Program-made: the position numbers and the translations under genes | Assembly: GCF_004795105.1 (NCBI RefSeq) | Contig: NZ_SSBL01000021.1 | Span: 1-64,000 of the forward strand | DNA: 64,000 nt | Direction: 5' to 3' | Source of the DNA: Streptomyces sp. A0642 | GTDB lineage: Bacteria > Actinomycetota > Actinomycetes > Streptomycetales > Streptomycetaceae | Part shown: positions 23,642 through 32,280 of the stretch, one piece after another | How positions within the stretch are numbered: position 1 is the first letter of the stretch | How the letters are laid out: each line of letters starts with the position of its first letter | Notes under the pieces: model-generated | What the model was told of the DNA's origin: nothing | The model's database searches: none | Seen by the model: the letters and a program-made list of their open reading frames with translations, nothing else

Positions 23642-24712
23642 TCAGCGGGTCTCCGTGACCTTCGCGAGTGCGCGCGGCGCGTCCGGGTCCTGACCGCGGG
23701 CGATCGTCACCTCGTAGGCCAGCATCTGCAACGGCAGGATCTCCAGGATCGGCTGGATCTCCTCGGCGACCCCGGCCGTCGGCAGCACGAAGCCCGCGGA
23801 GGCCGCTTCCACCTGGGCCTTCGGGCCGACCACGAACAGGTCCGCCCCGCGGCCGCGCAGCCGGTCGAGCACCGGCTGGAGGGCCTCGCCGCCCCGGCCG
23901 TCGGTGACCACGGCGATCACCGGGGAGATGTTGTCGACCATGGCGAGCGGGCCGTGCAGCAGATCGGCGCCCGAGTAGGACAGGGCGGGGATGTAGCTCG
24001 TCTCCATCAGCTTCAGGGCGGCTTCCTTGGCCGTGGGGTAGCCGTAGCCGCGTGAGGTGATGACCATGCGCTCGGCGAAGCGGTAGCGGGAAGCCAGGGT
24101 CCTGACCTCGTCCTTCCGGGCCAGGATCGCCTCGGCGAGGTCCGGCAGCACGGCGGCCGCCGCGCCGTCGCCGCCGCGCAGGCCCTCCACGAAGAGGTAC
24201 AGGCAGAGCAGCGAGGCGGTGTACGTCTTGGTGGCCGGAAGGGCCTTCTCGGGACCCGCCAGGATGTCGATGTGGTACTCGGAGACCGCGGCGAGCGGGG
24301 AGTCCGGGTTGTTGGTCACCGCCAGCGTGACCGCGCCGGCCTCCCGGGCCGCCTGCGTCGAGGCCACCAGGTCGGGCGATCCGCCGGACTGGCTCACGGT
24401 GATGACCAGGACGTCCCTGAGATCCGGCTTCGCGCCGTACGCGGTGGTGGTGGACATCGAGGCCAGGCCGCAGGGCAGGCCGAGGGTGATCTCCAGCAGG
24501 TACTTCGCGTACAGCGCGGCGTTGTCCGACGTACCGCGCGCGGTGAGCAGGACGAAGCGCGGCCTCCTGGCGGCGATCTCGGCGGCCACCGCCCGGATGG
24601 CGGGCGCCCCGCGGTCCAGGATGCGCCGGAACGTCCCCGGCTGCTCGGCCATCTCGCCGGACATGATCCGGCCCGGCTGCTCGCCCTCGCCGGCCGGGTA
24701 CGTGACGGACAT
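23642..24712 (-). CDS. SIS-domain protein, GlmS-isomerase/AgaS-like
   Basis: A 356-residue protein with two sugar-isomerase (SIS) domains. Key features are RFVLLTARGTSDNAALYAKY, VITVSQSGGSPDLVAS (phosphosugar loop), PATKTYTASL and the second-domain ERMVITSRGYGYPTAKEAAL. This is the isomerase half of glucosamine-6-phosphate synthase without the glutaminase half, so it may act on an amino-sugar phosphate or sense one. It is divergent from nagB across a dre box, so DasR control by GlcN-6-P is likely. The exact reaction is unknown. Confidence 0.88.
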   Translation of the reverse strand: MSVTYPAGEGEQPGRIMSGEMAEQPGTFRRILDRGAPAIRAVAAEIAARRPRFVLLTARGTSDNAALYAKYLLEITLGLPCGLASMSTTTAYGAKPDLRDVLVITVSQSGGSPDLVASTQAAREAGAVTLAVTNNPDSPLAAVSEYHIDILAGPEKALPATKTYTASLLCLYLFVEGLRGGDGAAAAVLPDLAEAILARKDEVRTLASRYRFAERMVITSRGYGYPTAKEAALKLMETSYIPALSYSGADLLHGPLAMVDNISPVIAVVTDGRGGEALQPVLDRLRGRGADLFVVGPKAQVEAASAGFVLPTAGVAEEIQPILEILPLQMLAYEVTIARGQDPDAPRALAKVTETR

Positions 24713-24884
24713 GTCTGGTGCCTCCCGGGTGTCGCGTTGCGTCGGTCAAGTCGAACACGGGGCACCGCGGGGCCGCCAGCGGACGACCCCGGCGCGGGCG
24801 GGGCCGGGCGGTCCCGAAACGTCTGTGCGCCGGGCGGCCGGGAGCCGTGTCCGGGGGCGCGAGTTCTGCTAGATTGGGACCTAG

Positions 24885-24900
24885 ATTGGTCTATACCACA
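24885..24900. promoter_or_regulatory. DasR box between the SIS gene and nagB
   Basis: ATTGGTCTATACCACA is a near-perfect dre palindrome 35 bases upstream of nagB and within the shared divergent promoter. Confidence 0.85.
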
Positions 24901-24935
24901 GGTCCTTTTCTTCACTCCAGATCGGCAGGCCCCGC

Positions 24936-25721
24936 GTGGAAGTTGTCATCGTCCCGGACGCCAAGGCAGGCGGCGAACTGATCGCGGGGGCCATCGGCGC
25001 CCTGCTGAGCCGTAAGCCCGACGCCCTTCTCGGCGTTGCCACCGGATCGACCCCGCTGCCCATCTATCAGGCGCTGGCCGAGAAGGTCCGCTCCGGCGCG
25101 GTGGACGCGTCGCGCGCCCGCATCTGCCAGCTCGACGAGTACGTCGGCCTGCCGGCGGGCCACCCGGAGTCGTACCGCTCGGTGGTGCTGCGCGAGGTCG
25201 TCGAGCCGCTCGGGCTCTCCGAGGCGTCGTTCATGGGCCCGGACGGTTCCGCCGAGGACGTCCAGGCCGCCTGCGAGGCGTACGACAAGGCGCTCGCCGA
25301 GGCGGGCGGGGTGGATCTCCAGCTGCTCGGCATCGGCACGGACGGACACATCGGCTTCAACGAGCCGTGTTCCTCGCTCGCCTCGCGCACTCGGATCAAG
25401 ACGCTGACCGAGCAGACCCGGATCGACAACGCGCGCTTCTTCGACGACGACATCGAACAGGTGCCGCACCACGTCATCACCCAGGGCATCGGCACGATCC
25501 TGGAGTCCCGCCACCCGATCCTGCTCGCGACGGGCGAGGGCAAGGCCGACGCCGTGGCGCAGACGGTCGAGGGGCCGGTCGCGGCGATCGTGCCCGCGTC
25601 GGCGCTGCAGCTGCATCCGCATGCGACGGTCGTGGTCGACGAGGCGGCGGCGTCGAAGCTGAAGCTGGGGGACTACTTCCGCGCCACGTATGCGGCGAAG
25701 CCGCTGTGGCAGGGTCTGTAG
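24936..25721 (+). CDS. nagB: Glucosamine-6-phosphate deaminase
   Basis: A 261-residue NagB. The phosphate-binding motif is LLGVATGSTPLPIYQAL, the catalytic Asp lies in CQLDEYVGLPAGHPES, and LLGIGTDGHIGFNEP carries the ring-opening Asp-His pair. It converts GlcN-6-P to fructose-6-P and ammonia, the last step of chitin and GlcNAc use, and it consumes the DasR inducer. It begins with GTG at 24936. The preceding dre box places it under DasR. Confidence 0.96.
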   Translation: MEVVIVPDAKAGGELIAGAIGALLSRKPDALLGVATGSTPLPIYQALAEKVRSGAVDASRARICQLDEYVGLPAGHPESYRSVVLREVVEPLGLSEASFMGPDGSAEDVQAACEAYDKALAEAGGVDLQLLGIGTDGHIGFNEPCSSLASRTRIKTLTEQTRIDNARFFDDDIEQVPHHVITQGIGTILESRHPILLATGEGKADAVAQTVEGPVAAIVPASALQLHPHATVVVDEAAASKLKLGDYFRATYAAKPLWQGL

Positions 25722-25733
25722 TTCTGCCGGTAC

Positions 25734-25775
25734 GGCGTGGGGCCGGGGCACCGTGTGGTGTCCCGGCCCCACGCC
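25734..25775 (+). terminator. Terminator after nagB
   Basis: A 14-bp perfect stem (GGCGTGGGGCCGGG with its complement) encloses a 14-base loop, 12 bases beyond the nagB stop. Confidence 0.75.
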
Positions 25776-25802
25776 GTGCGGGGCGCCCCCCTGGGCGCTC
25801 TG

Positions 25803-25955
25803 CCCTCAATCGCCGGGCCGGCTCGACCCTTCCGGTGCCACACCGGGTGCGGGTTCGTCCTCAAGCGCCGGACGGGCGTGAAAGAGCGGGCTCGGACGAA
25901 CCGGCATCCCCCACCCAGCGCAAGGCTTCGTCCTCAAACGCCGGACCGGCTTGAA
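25803..25955. repeat. Three copies of a REP-like CTCAA-CGCCGGAC-GGC element
   Basis: CCTCAATCGCCGGGCCGGC (25804), CCTCAAGCGCCGGACGGGC (25859) and CCTCAAACGCCGGACCGGC (25932) are 55-75 bases apart in the gap between nagB and dasD. The latter two end in TGAA. I remember this motif as dispersed in Streptomyces intergenic regions. Confidence 0.7.
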
Positions 25956-25990
25956 GGCGCTGGGCGGGTGGGCCGGAACCAGAGGGATGG

Positions 25991-27520
25991 TCAGACGATC
26001 GCTTCCGCCGCCGCTCGGCCGCAGACTCTGGCCGCGCCGTGGGTGGCGATGTGCGGGGCGCCCCTGGGGGGCGCCTGGGGGACGCCCATTTCGATCACGA
26101 TCGTGTCCGGGCGCGCCGCGAGCAACGCGTCGAGGGCCTCGGTCATCCACGGATGGCGGTGCTCGTCGCGGACGACCGCGACGATGCGGCGCTCCCCCGC
26201 GGCCCCCAGCACACCGGCCGCGGAGTCCTCGGTCTCGCTGCTGTACGTGCCGGTGTCCGTACCCGGCACCAGCCGGGCCAGTTCCGCTCCGACGCCCCAC
26301 GGGGTCTCGTCGCCGACGGCGATGTTCGCGAGCGGGGTGAACGCGGCGACGTACGCCGGTCCCGTGAGCGGCTCGCCCGTGCCGGTCACCTTCACCGCGC
26401 GGCGCGCGGCGACGAGGCCGATGTCCGAGCCGATGCCCGTGCTGTGTCCGGTGCCGGGCGCGGTCCCCTCCTGCGCTGCCGCGCCCGGCTCCGGGGCAGC
26501 CCCCCCGGCCCGCCGCGTCCAGGACGCGAGGGACCGTACCCGGGCCGCGGCGTCGGCCAGCCGCTCCTCGGGCAGTTCGCCGGCCCGTACCGCCGCGACC
26601 AACGCGTCGCGCAGCCGCAGGACCGTGCTGTCGTCGTCGAGACCACCACCGACGCAGAGCGCGTCGGCACCGGCCGCGATCGCGAGGACCGAGCCGCGCT
26701 CGATGCCGTACGTCGAGGCGATGGCCTGCATCTCCACGGCGTCGGTGACGATCAGGCCGTCGTAGCCCAGCTCCTCGCGCAGCAGACCGGTGAGGATCTG
26801 CGGGCTGAGGGTCGCCGGGCGGTGCGGGTCCAGTGCGGGGAGCAGGATGTGCGCGCTCATCACCGATTTGGAACCCGCCGCGATGGCCGCCCGGAAGGGC
26901 ACCAGTTCACGGGCGTGCAGGGTCTCCAGGTCCACGTCGATGCGCGGCAGCGCGTGGTGCGAGTCGACCGCGGTGTCGCCGTGTCCCGGGAAGTGCTTGG
27001 TGCAGGCGGCGACGCCGGCGGCCTGCAGGCCCTCGACGTACGCGGCGGTGTGCCGGGCGACCAGGTGGGGGTCGGCGCCGAAGGACCGCACCCCGATCAC
27101 CGGGTTGCCGGGGTTGGAGTTGACGTCCGCGGACGGCGCCCAGTTGAGGTTGACCCCGCAGTCGGCGAGCCGGCGGCCCAGCTCCTGGGCGACGGCGCGG
27201 GTCAGAGCGACGTCGTCGACGGAGCCGAGCGCCAGGTTGCCGGGGAAGGACGAGCCGTGGCGCACCTCCAGCCGGGTGACGTCGCCGCCCTCCTCGTCGA
27301 TCGCGACGAGCACGTCGTCCCGCTCGGTACGGAGCTGGGCGGTCAGCGCGGCGAGCTGCTCGGGCGTCTCGATGTTGCGGCCGAACAGGCCGACGGAGGA
27401 GAGGCCCTCACCGACGCGGCGCAGCAGCCAGTCCGGTGCGGTGGTGCCGGTGAAGCCCGGCTGCAGGACGGCGAGAGCGTCGCGGGTGACGGTGTCCGTG
27501 GTGGAGATCAGGGTGGTCAT
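25991..27520 (-). CDS. dasD: GH3 beta-N-acetylglucosaminidase, DasD-like
   Basis: A 509-residue glycoside hydrolase family 3 enzyme. KHFPGHGDTAVDSHHALPRI is the NagZ-type catalytic loop with the His-Asp acid/base, and GLIVTDAVEMQAIAS carries the nucleophile Asp. A C-terminal domain of about 150 residues follows. There is no signal peptide, so it should act in the cytosol on imported (GlcNAc)2, releasing GlcNAc. It is the last gene of dasABC-D, 8 bases after dasC. I use the ATG at 27520; the frame continues upstream only as a shadow of dasC. Confidence 0.92.
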   Translation of the reverse strand: MTTLISTTDTVTRDALAVLQPGFTGTTAPDWLLRRVGEGLSSVGLFGRNIETPEQLAALTAQLRTERDDVLVAIDEEGGDVTRLEVRHGSSFPGNLALGSVDDVALTRAVAQELGRRLADCGVNLNWAPSADVNSNPGNPVIGVRSFGADPHLVARHTAAYVEGLQAAGVAACTKHFPGHGDTAVDSHHALPRIDVDLETLHARELVPFRAAIAAGSKSVMSAHILLPALDPHRPATLSPQILTGLLREELGYDGLIVTDAVEMQAIASTYGIERGSVLAIAAGADALCVGGGLDDDSTVLRLRDALVAAVRAGELPEERLADAAARVRSLASWTRRAGGAAPEPGAAAQEGTAPGTGHSTGIGSDIGLVAARRAVKVTGTGEPLTGPAYVAAFTPLANIAVGDETPWGVGAELARLVPGTDTGTYSSETEDSAAGVLGAAGERRIVAVVRDEHRHPWMTEALDALLAARPDTIVIEMGVPQAPPRGAPHIATHGAARVCGRAAAEAIV

Positions 27521-27528
27521 GGGAGGCG

Positions 27529-28359
27529 TTATCCCTTCACTGCGCCGTCGGTAAGACCGCTGACGGCCTTGCGCTGCAAGTAGATGAAGAGGATCAGGAT
27601 CGGGATCGCGAAGAGCGAGGAGGCGGCCATGGTCGCTCCCCAGTCGTCCCCGAACGCGGTCTGGAACTGGGAGAGCCAGAGCGGCAGGGTCTGGGACTCG
27701 ATGTCCTTGTTGAGGATGAGGACCAGCGGGAACTCGTTCCAGGCGGTGATGAAGCCGAAGAGCGAGGTCGCCATGAGCCCGGGACCGAGCAGGGGCAGGA
27801 TCACCTTCCTGAACGCCTGCGGCCGGGTGCAGCCGTCGACCATGGCGGACTCCTCCAGCTCCTTGGGCACGGCGGCGACGTAGCCGCGCAGCGTCAGAAT
27901 GGTGAAGGGCAGGACCATCATCATGTAGAAGGCCGTCAGCGGGACCAGGCTGTTCAGCATGTCCGCATCGCGGACCAGCATGTAGATCGCGATGACCATG
28001 ACTTCCCAGGGGGCCATCTGCGCGATCATGAACGTCAGCAGGATGCCGCGCCGGCCCTTGAAGCGCATGCGCGCCATAGCGAAGGACGCCAGCAGCGCGA
28101 TCACCAGCGAGGCGACCACGGAGACGATGGTCACCGTGAAGGAGTTGCCGACCAGGGTCCAGAAGTGGTCGGCCGCCATGGCCTTCTTGAAGTGCTCGAA
28201 TGTGATCTCGGTCGGGAACCACACGGGGGTGTCGGTGATGATGTCGCCGGTCGGCTTGAAGGCCGTGCTGAACATCCAGTAGACGGGGAAGGCGAAGCCT
28301 ATGAAGAGGACGACAGCAGTCAGGTTGGGCCAGATCCGGCCGAACAGTGAGCGCTTCAC
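27529..28359 (-). CDS. dasC: Chitobiose ABC transporter permease DasC
   Basis: A 276-residue MalG-type permease with six membrane segments. The cytoplasmic EAA loop, which contacts the ATPase, appears as EESAMVDGCTRPQAFRKVILPL. It pairs with DasB to import N,N'-diacetylchitobiose bound by DasA. The family energises import with the shared ATPase MsiK, which is not encoded here. It starts at GTG 28359, overlapping the dasB stop by 4 bases. Confidence 0.95.
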   Translation of the reverse strand: MKRSLFGRIWPNLTAVVLFIGFAFPVYWMFSTAFKPTGDIITDTPVWFPTEITFEHFKKAMAADHFWTLVGNSFTVTIVSVVASLVIALLASFAMARMRFKGRRGILLTFMIAQMAPWEVMVIAIYMLVRDADMLNSLVPLTAFYMMMVLPFTILTLRGYVAAVPKELEESAMVDGCTRPQAFRKVILPLLGPGLMATSLFGFITAWNEFPLVLILNKDIESQTLPLWLSQFQTAFGDDWGATMAASSLFAIPILILFIYLQRKAVSGLTDGAVKG

Positions 28360-29351
28360 AGCTCGTCCTCCTCTTGCTTGAGTACGGTGCGCAGGTAGTA
28401 GGCGGTCATCGCCAGCAGGACGATGATCGTCAGGAACGAGATGGCCGCACCCATGCCGAAGTGCTGGTTGCCGACGCCTTCGACGAACGCGTAGACGGGC
28501 AGGGTCTCGGTGAGCCGGTCCGGGCCGCCGCCGTTGATCGCGAAGAGCTGGGCGAAGGACTTGAAGACCCAGATGACTTCGAGGAACGTCGTGGCCAGCA
28601 GGAACGGCCTGAGGAAGGGGAGCGTCACCAGGGTGAAGCTCTTCCAGGAGTTGGCGCCGTCGAGCGAGGCGGCCTCGTACAGCTCCTTGGGGATCGTCGT
28701 CGACGCGGCGTACAGGTTGATCGCCACGAACGGGATGGACTGCCAGACGATCACCAGGGTGACCAGCGAGAAGGTGGAGAGCTGGCTGCTCGTCCAGTTG
28801 AAGTCGGCCATCGAGTGCCAGCCGAGGCTGTCGAGGACGTAGTTGACGACTCCGAACCGCTGGGCGAACAGCCACTGGTAGACCGTGGTGGCCGCGATCA
28901 TGGGCATGGCCCAGGCGAGCACCAGGCCCAGCATGAGCACCAGGCGCATCTTCTTGCCCAGGCGCGCGAGCAGGAGGCCGACCATCATCCCGAGCACCAT
29001 GATCAGGACGACGTTGGCGGCGGTGAAGACGACCGACCGCTCGACGACCCTCCAGAAGTCCGAGCTGCCGAGGACTTCCTTGTAGTTGTCGACGCCGTTC
29101 CACTCGGTGAGGTGGAGGATCAGCTGGCGCGGGTTGAGGTTCTGGAACGACAGCATGCCGTTCTTGACCAGGGGGTAACCCAGGAGCACCGCTGTGACGA
29201 GCAGTGCGGGCACGAGGAGGAGGTAGGGCGCGGAGCCACCGGACCGCTCCTTGCTCGATGCGACGGGGCCACCGGAGGGGGCGTCATCCTTGCGGACGCC
29301 GGCTGCCGGGACCGAGTCCACTTTTTCGGTCTGCACTGACATGCTCGCCAT
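28356..29351 (-). CDS. dasB: Chitobiose ABC transporter permease DasB
   Basis: A 331-residue MalF-type permease. An N-terminal cytosolic tail of about 45 residues rich in Ser, Pro and Asp precedes six or so membrane segments. The EAA loop is YEAASLDGANSWKSFTLVTL. It is the second gene of the das operon, 73 bases after dasA, and overlaps dasC by 4 bases. A second Met at residue 4 is an equally plausible start. Confidence 0.95.
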   Translation of the reverse strand: MASMSVQTEKVDSVPAAGVRKDDAPSGGPVASSKERSGGSAPYLLLVPALLVTAVLLGYPLVKNGMLSFQNLNPRQLILHLTEWNGVDNYKEVLGSSDFWRVVERSVVFTAANVVLIMVLGMMVGLLLARLGKKMRLVLMLGLVLAWAMPMIAATTVYQWLFAQRFGVVNYVLDSLGWHSMADFNWTSSQLSTFSLVTLVIVWQSIPFVAINLYAASTTIPKELYEAASLDGANSWKSFTLVTLPFLRPFLLATTFLEVIWVFKSFAQLFAINGGGPDRLTETLPVYAFVEGVGNQHFGMGAAISFLTIIVLLAMTAYYLRTVLKQEEDEL

Positions 29352-29424
29352 CTCTGTCTTGGGCCGTACGGTCGAGTCACGCGAGTACGCCGGGGGGCGG
29401 TTGCCCGCCCCCCGGCGCGTGCGA

Positions 29425-30708
29425 TCAGCTCTTCTGCGAGAGACGCTTGTTGATCTCCGCCTCGACCGCCTTGGCGGCTTCGGCCGGGGACTTTCCGTTC
29501 AGAACCGCGGTCATGTAGCTCTTGATCGGGTTCGGCGCGTTCTCGACAGCGGCCCACTCGGGGATGAGCGGGGTGGTGCCACCGGCGGCGGCGGCCGGGG
29601 CGGCGGCCTCGGCGGCTCCGTTTCCGGTCAGGTTGGAGTTGAGCGACTCCTTGTTCGGGATGACGCCGTTCTCCTTGGCCAGCTGGCCCTCGAACTGGTC
29701 GGACAGTGAGAGCTTCAGGAACTCCTTGGCGAGGTCCTGCTTCTTGCTCCCCGCGGCGACCGCGAAGTTCGAGCCACCGAGGAAGACGCCCTCGGGCTTG
29801 TCGGCGGTCTCACCCGGGATGGTGAAGTAGCCGATGTCGCTCTCGATCTTCTTGTTGGCCGCGATGGCCGTGCCGGCCTCCCAGCCCATGCCGATGAAGG
29901 CGCCCACGTTGCCCTTGGCGAAGACCTCCGCCTGCTGCGGGGTGGCCTCGTCCTTGTCCTTGGGGGCCTTGGAGTAGGCCTGGTACTTCTTGTAGAGCTC
30001 CATGGCCGCGGTGACCTTGGGGTCGGAGAGGTTGGAGACGTACTTGTCGCCTTCCTTCTTCACGAGGTCCGCGCCCTGGCCGATGGTCAGGCCGTCGAAG
30101 AAGTACCAGTTCTGGCCGGGCAGGTAGATCGGCTCGGCCTTGCCCTTCTTCTTGATGGCTTCCAGGTCCTTGAAGAACTCGTCCCGCGTCTTCGGGGTGT
30201 CCTTGATGCCGGCGTCGGCCCAGACCTTCTTGTTGTAGATGACGACGCGGTTGGCGAAGTACCACGGGGCGGCGTACTGCTTGCCGTCGAAGACCGAGGA
30301 CTCGTTGAGCGCCTCGACCCAGTCGCCGCCGATCTCCTTCTTGAGCTCGCTCAGGTCGGAGAGGCCGCCCGTCGCCGCGTAGGCCGGGGTCTGGGTGTTG
30401 CCGACCTCGATGACGTCCGGCGGGGTCGACTCGGAGAGCGCCGTCGTGATCTTCTGCTGAATGCCGTCCCACTTCTGGGTCTCGAACTTCAGCTTCGCGC
30501 CGGTCTTCTTCTCGAAGGCGGCGGTCAGGTCCTTGGTCCAGCCGGGAGGCGTCGAGCCGTCCATGGCCCAGACCGTCAGCGTCTGGCCCTTGTAGCTGTC
30601 GGGGCCGGTCTTCTTGCTGCTGCTGTCGGTCTTGTCGTCCGAGCCACACGCAGTGGCACCGGCCAACAGAGCCACGACGCCAATGGCCGCGATGAGTCCG
30701 CGCTTCAC
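29425..30708 (-). CDS. dasA: Chitobiose-binding lipoprotein DasA
   Basis: A 427-residue extracellular solute-binding protein of family 1. The signal peptide (KRGLIAAIGVVALLAGATAC) ends in a lipobox Cys followed by GSDDKTD, so it is a membrane-anchored lipoprotein. The mature part has the usual two-lobe pattern (LTVWAMDGSTPPGW near the start). It captures (GlcNAc)2 for DasBC. The start is GTG at 30708, with a strong GAGGAGG site 5 bases upstream; the longer frame lacks a signal. Two dre boxes lie about 110-150 bases upstream, so DasR represses it. Confidence 0.95.
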   Translation of the reverse strand: MKRGLIAAIGVVALLAGATACGSDDKTDSSSKKTGPDSYKGQTLTVWAMDGSTPPGWTKDLTAAFEKKTGAKLKFETQKWDGIQQKITTALSESTPPDVIEVGNTQTPAYAATGGLSDLSELKKEIGGDWVEALNESSVFDGKQYAAPWYFANRVVIYNKKVWADAGIKDTPKTRDEFFKDLEAIKKKGKAEPIYLPGQNWYFFDGLTIGQGADLVKKEGDKYVSNLSDPKVTAAMELYKKYQAYSKAPKDKDEATPQQAEVFAKGNVGAFIGMGWEAGTAIAANKKIESDIGYFTIPGETADKPEGVFLGGSNFAVAAGSKKQDLAKEFLKLSLSDQFEGQLAKENGVIPNKESLNSNLTGNGAAEAAAPAAAAGGTTPLIPEWAAVENAPNPIKSYMTAVLNGKSPAEAAKAVEAEINKRLSQKS

Positions 30709-30814
30709 GACACCCTCCTCAGGGATGCAAGAGAATTCCCCCCACCACCCGAGAACGCCCACCGTCGCACAATGAGGCGACGGGTACTGCCCGTGGGGCT
30801 GGGACCTGGTCTTT

Positions 30815-30830
30815 AATGGTTTAGACCAGT
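30815..30830. promoter_or_regulatory. DasR box 1 in the dasA-dasR promoter
   Basis: AATGGTTTAGACCAGT agrees closely with the dre palindrome ACTGGTCTAGACCACT. It lies 107 bases before dasA and 182 before dasR. Confidence 0.85.
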
Positions 30831-30838
30831 ACCGGGAG

Positions 30839-30854
30839 CTTGGCCTAGACCTTT
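30839..30854. promoter_or_regulatory. DasR box 2 in the dasA-dasR promoter
   Basis: CTTGGCCTAGACCTTT is a second dre-like palindrome, 24 bases centre to centre from box 1, so two dimers could bind on similar helix faces. Confidence 0.75.
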
Positions 30855-31011
30855 AGGGGTGTCAAGGGTGTATAAGAAGTGCACTCGCGTCCGTTACAGG
30901 ACCGACACCTGAGGGAGGGCGACGAGCCGTGACCGGACCGTGCCACCATGTGAGCCGCGACAGACGGAGGAGCCGGTGACGGCAGCAACGCAGCAGTCGG
31001 GAAGGCGGGCC

Positions 31012-31776
31012 ATGGGTGCCGACGGGGGCAGTGCGGGCAACGAGACGGGCGCGGGCACGCGCACCGCACGCGTCCCGAAGTACTACCGGCTGAAGCGCCA
31101 TCTCCTCGACATGACGGACACGATGCCGCCGGGCACCCCCGTGCCCCCGGAGCGGACCCTGGCCGCCGAGTTCGACACCTCGCGCACCACCGTGCGCCAG
31201 GCGCTCCAGGAACTGGTCGTCGAGGGCCGGCTGGAGCGCATCCAGGGGAAGGGGACCTTCGTCGCCAAGCCGAAGGTCTCGCAGGCCCTGCAGCTCACCT
31301 CGTACACCGAGGACATGCGGGCCCAGGGACTGGAACCGACGTCCCAGCTCCTGGACATCGGCTATGTGACGGCCGACGACACCCTCGCCGGACTGCTCGA
31401 CATCACCACCGGCGGGCGGGTGCTCAGGATCGAGCGGCTGCGCCTGGCGAGCGGTGAGCCGATGGCGATCGAGACCACCCACCTCTCGGCCAAACGCTTT
31501 CCCGCGCTGCGGCGTTCGCTGGTGAAGTACACGTCCCTCTACACGGCCCTGGCCGAGGTGTACGACGTGCGCCTGGCCGAGGCGGAGGAGACCATCGAGA
31601 CCTCCCTCGCCACCCCGCGCGAGGCCGGCCTGCTCGGTACGGACGTGGGGCTGCCGATGCTCATGCTGTCCCGGCACTCCGTGGACGGTCAGGGTGAGCC
31701 GGTCGAGTGGGTCCGCTCGGTCTACCGGGGCGACCGCTACAAGTTCGTGGCCCGCCTGAAGCGGCCGCTGGACTGA
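31012..31776 (+). CDS. dasR: DasR, GntR/HutC-family amino-sugar repressor
   Basis: A 254-residue protein, equal to the S. coelicolor length as remembered. The N-terminal winged helix is at about residues 20-88 (VPPERTLAAEFDTSRTTVRQ then LERIQGKGTFVAKP), followed by a HutC/UTRA ligand domain ending FVARLKRPLD. GlcN-6-P is the known inducer. It is divergent from dasA with two dre boxes between. I chose the ATG at 31012 for length; a GTG at 30976 with GGAGG five bases upstream would add 12 residues and is a real alternative. Confidence 0.95.
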   Translation: MGADGGSAGNETGAGTRTARVPKYYRLKRHLLDMTDTMPPGTPVPPERTLAAEFDTSRTTVRQALQELVVEGRLERIQGKGTFVAKPKVSQALQLTSYTEDMRAQGLEPTSQLLDIGYVTADDTLAGLLDITTGGRVLRIERLRLASGEPMAIETTHLSAKRFPALRRSLVKYTSLYTALAEVYDVRLAEAEETIETSLATPREAGLLGTDVGLPMLMLSRHSVDGQGEPVEWVRSVYRGDRYKFVARLKRPLD

Positions 31777-31818
31777 TCCGGCCACCGGACGGGCCACCCG
31801 CACCGCCGCACGCCCGCA

Positions 31819-31850
31819 CGGCCCCCGTGGAAGCGTTCCCACGGGGGCCG
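31819..31850 (+). terminator. Terminator after dasR
   Basis: A 12-bp perfect stem (CGGCCCCCGTGG with its complement) with an 8-base loop lies 42 bases beyond the dasR stop. Confidence 0.8.
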
Positions 31851-32025
31851 CGCCCTGGGCGCTTGGCCTGGACCAACCCCCCGACGTTTGACGTCAATTC
31901 GGTCAGGCGCCCGAGGCCACAGGACCGTTGCCGGACCGCAATGCGGACAGGGGGTGACGGTGGGCGGGACCCTCGCCTAGATTTCGTGCGCATTACACGA
32001 GGTGATCAGCGAGGGAGTCGCCGCC

Positions 32026-32280
32026 ATGCCAGCAGCCCCAGAAGGAAAACCACCCACCGTCACACCGATGCGGGTGGTCATCGCCCTCTGTCTCGTCGCG
32101 CCGTTCGTGGCGATGCTCTGGGTGAGTTCGTACGCCAAGGTCGATCCGGCCTTCATCGGGATCCCGTTCTTCTACTGGTACCAGATGCTCTGGGTGCTGA
32201 TCTCGACCGCGCTCACCATGGTCGCGTACAAGCTGTGGCAGCGTGACCAGCGCTCCCGCAAGGGAGGTGCGTCAGCATGA
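32026..32280 (+). CDS. DUF3311 small membrane subunit
   Basis: An 84-residue protein with two hydrophobic segments (VVIALCLVAPFVAMLWV and YWYQMLWVLISTALTMVAY) separated by the short loop DPAFIGIPFF, the layout of DUF3311. The C-terminus is basic (RDQRSRKGG). Its stop overlaps the start of the MctP-like symporter gene by 4 bases, an arrangement I recall as conserved, so it is probably an accessory subunit of the transporter. The ATG at 32026 has a GAGGGAG site; an upstream in-frame start at 32002 is less likely. Confidence 0.85.
   Translation: MPAAPEGKPPTVTPMRVVIALCLVAPFVAMLWVSSYAKVDPAFIGIPFFYWYQMLWVLISTALTMVAYKLWQRDQRSRKGGASA

Noticed and set aside
21780..24758. Apparent 992-codon fusion of the histidine kinase with upstream sequence
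   Set aside because: The upstream half is out of frame with the SIS gene and is noise; the kinase has its own ATG at 23246.
25991..28222. Apparent 743-codon extension of dasD
   Set aside because: The extension is antisense-like noise over dasC; the GH3 protein starts at 27520.
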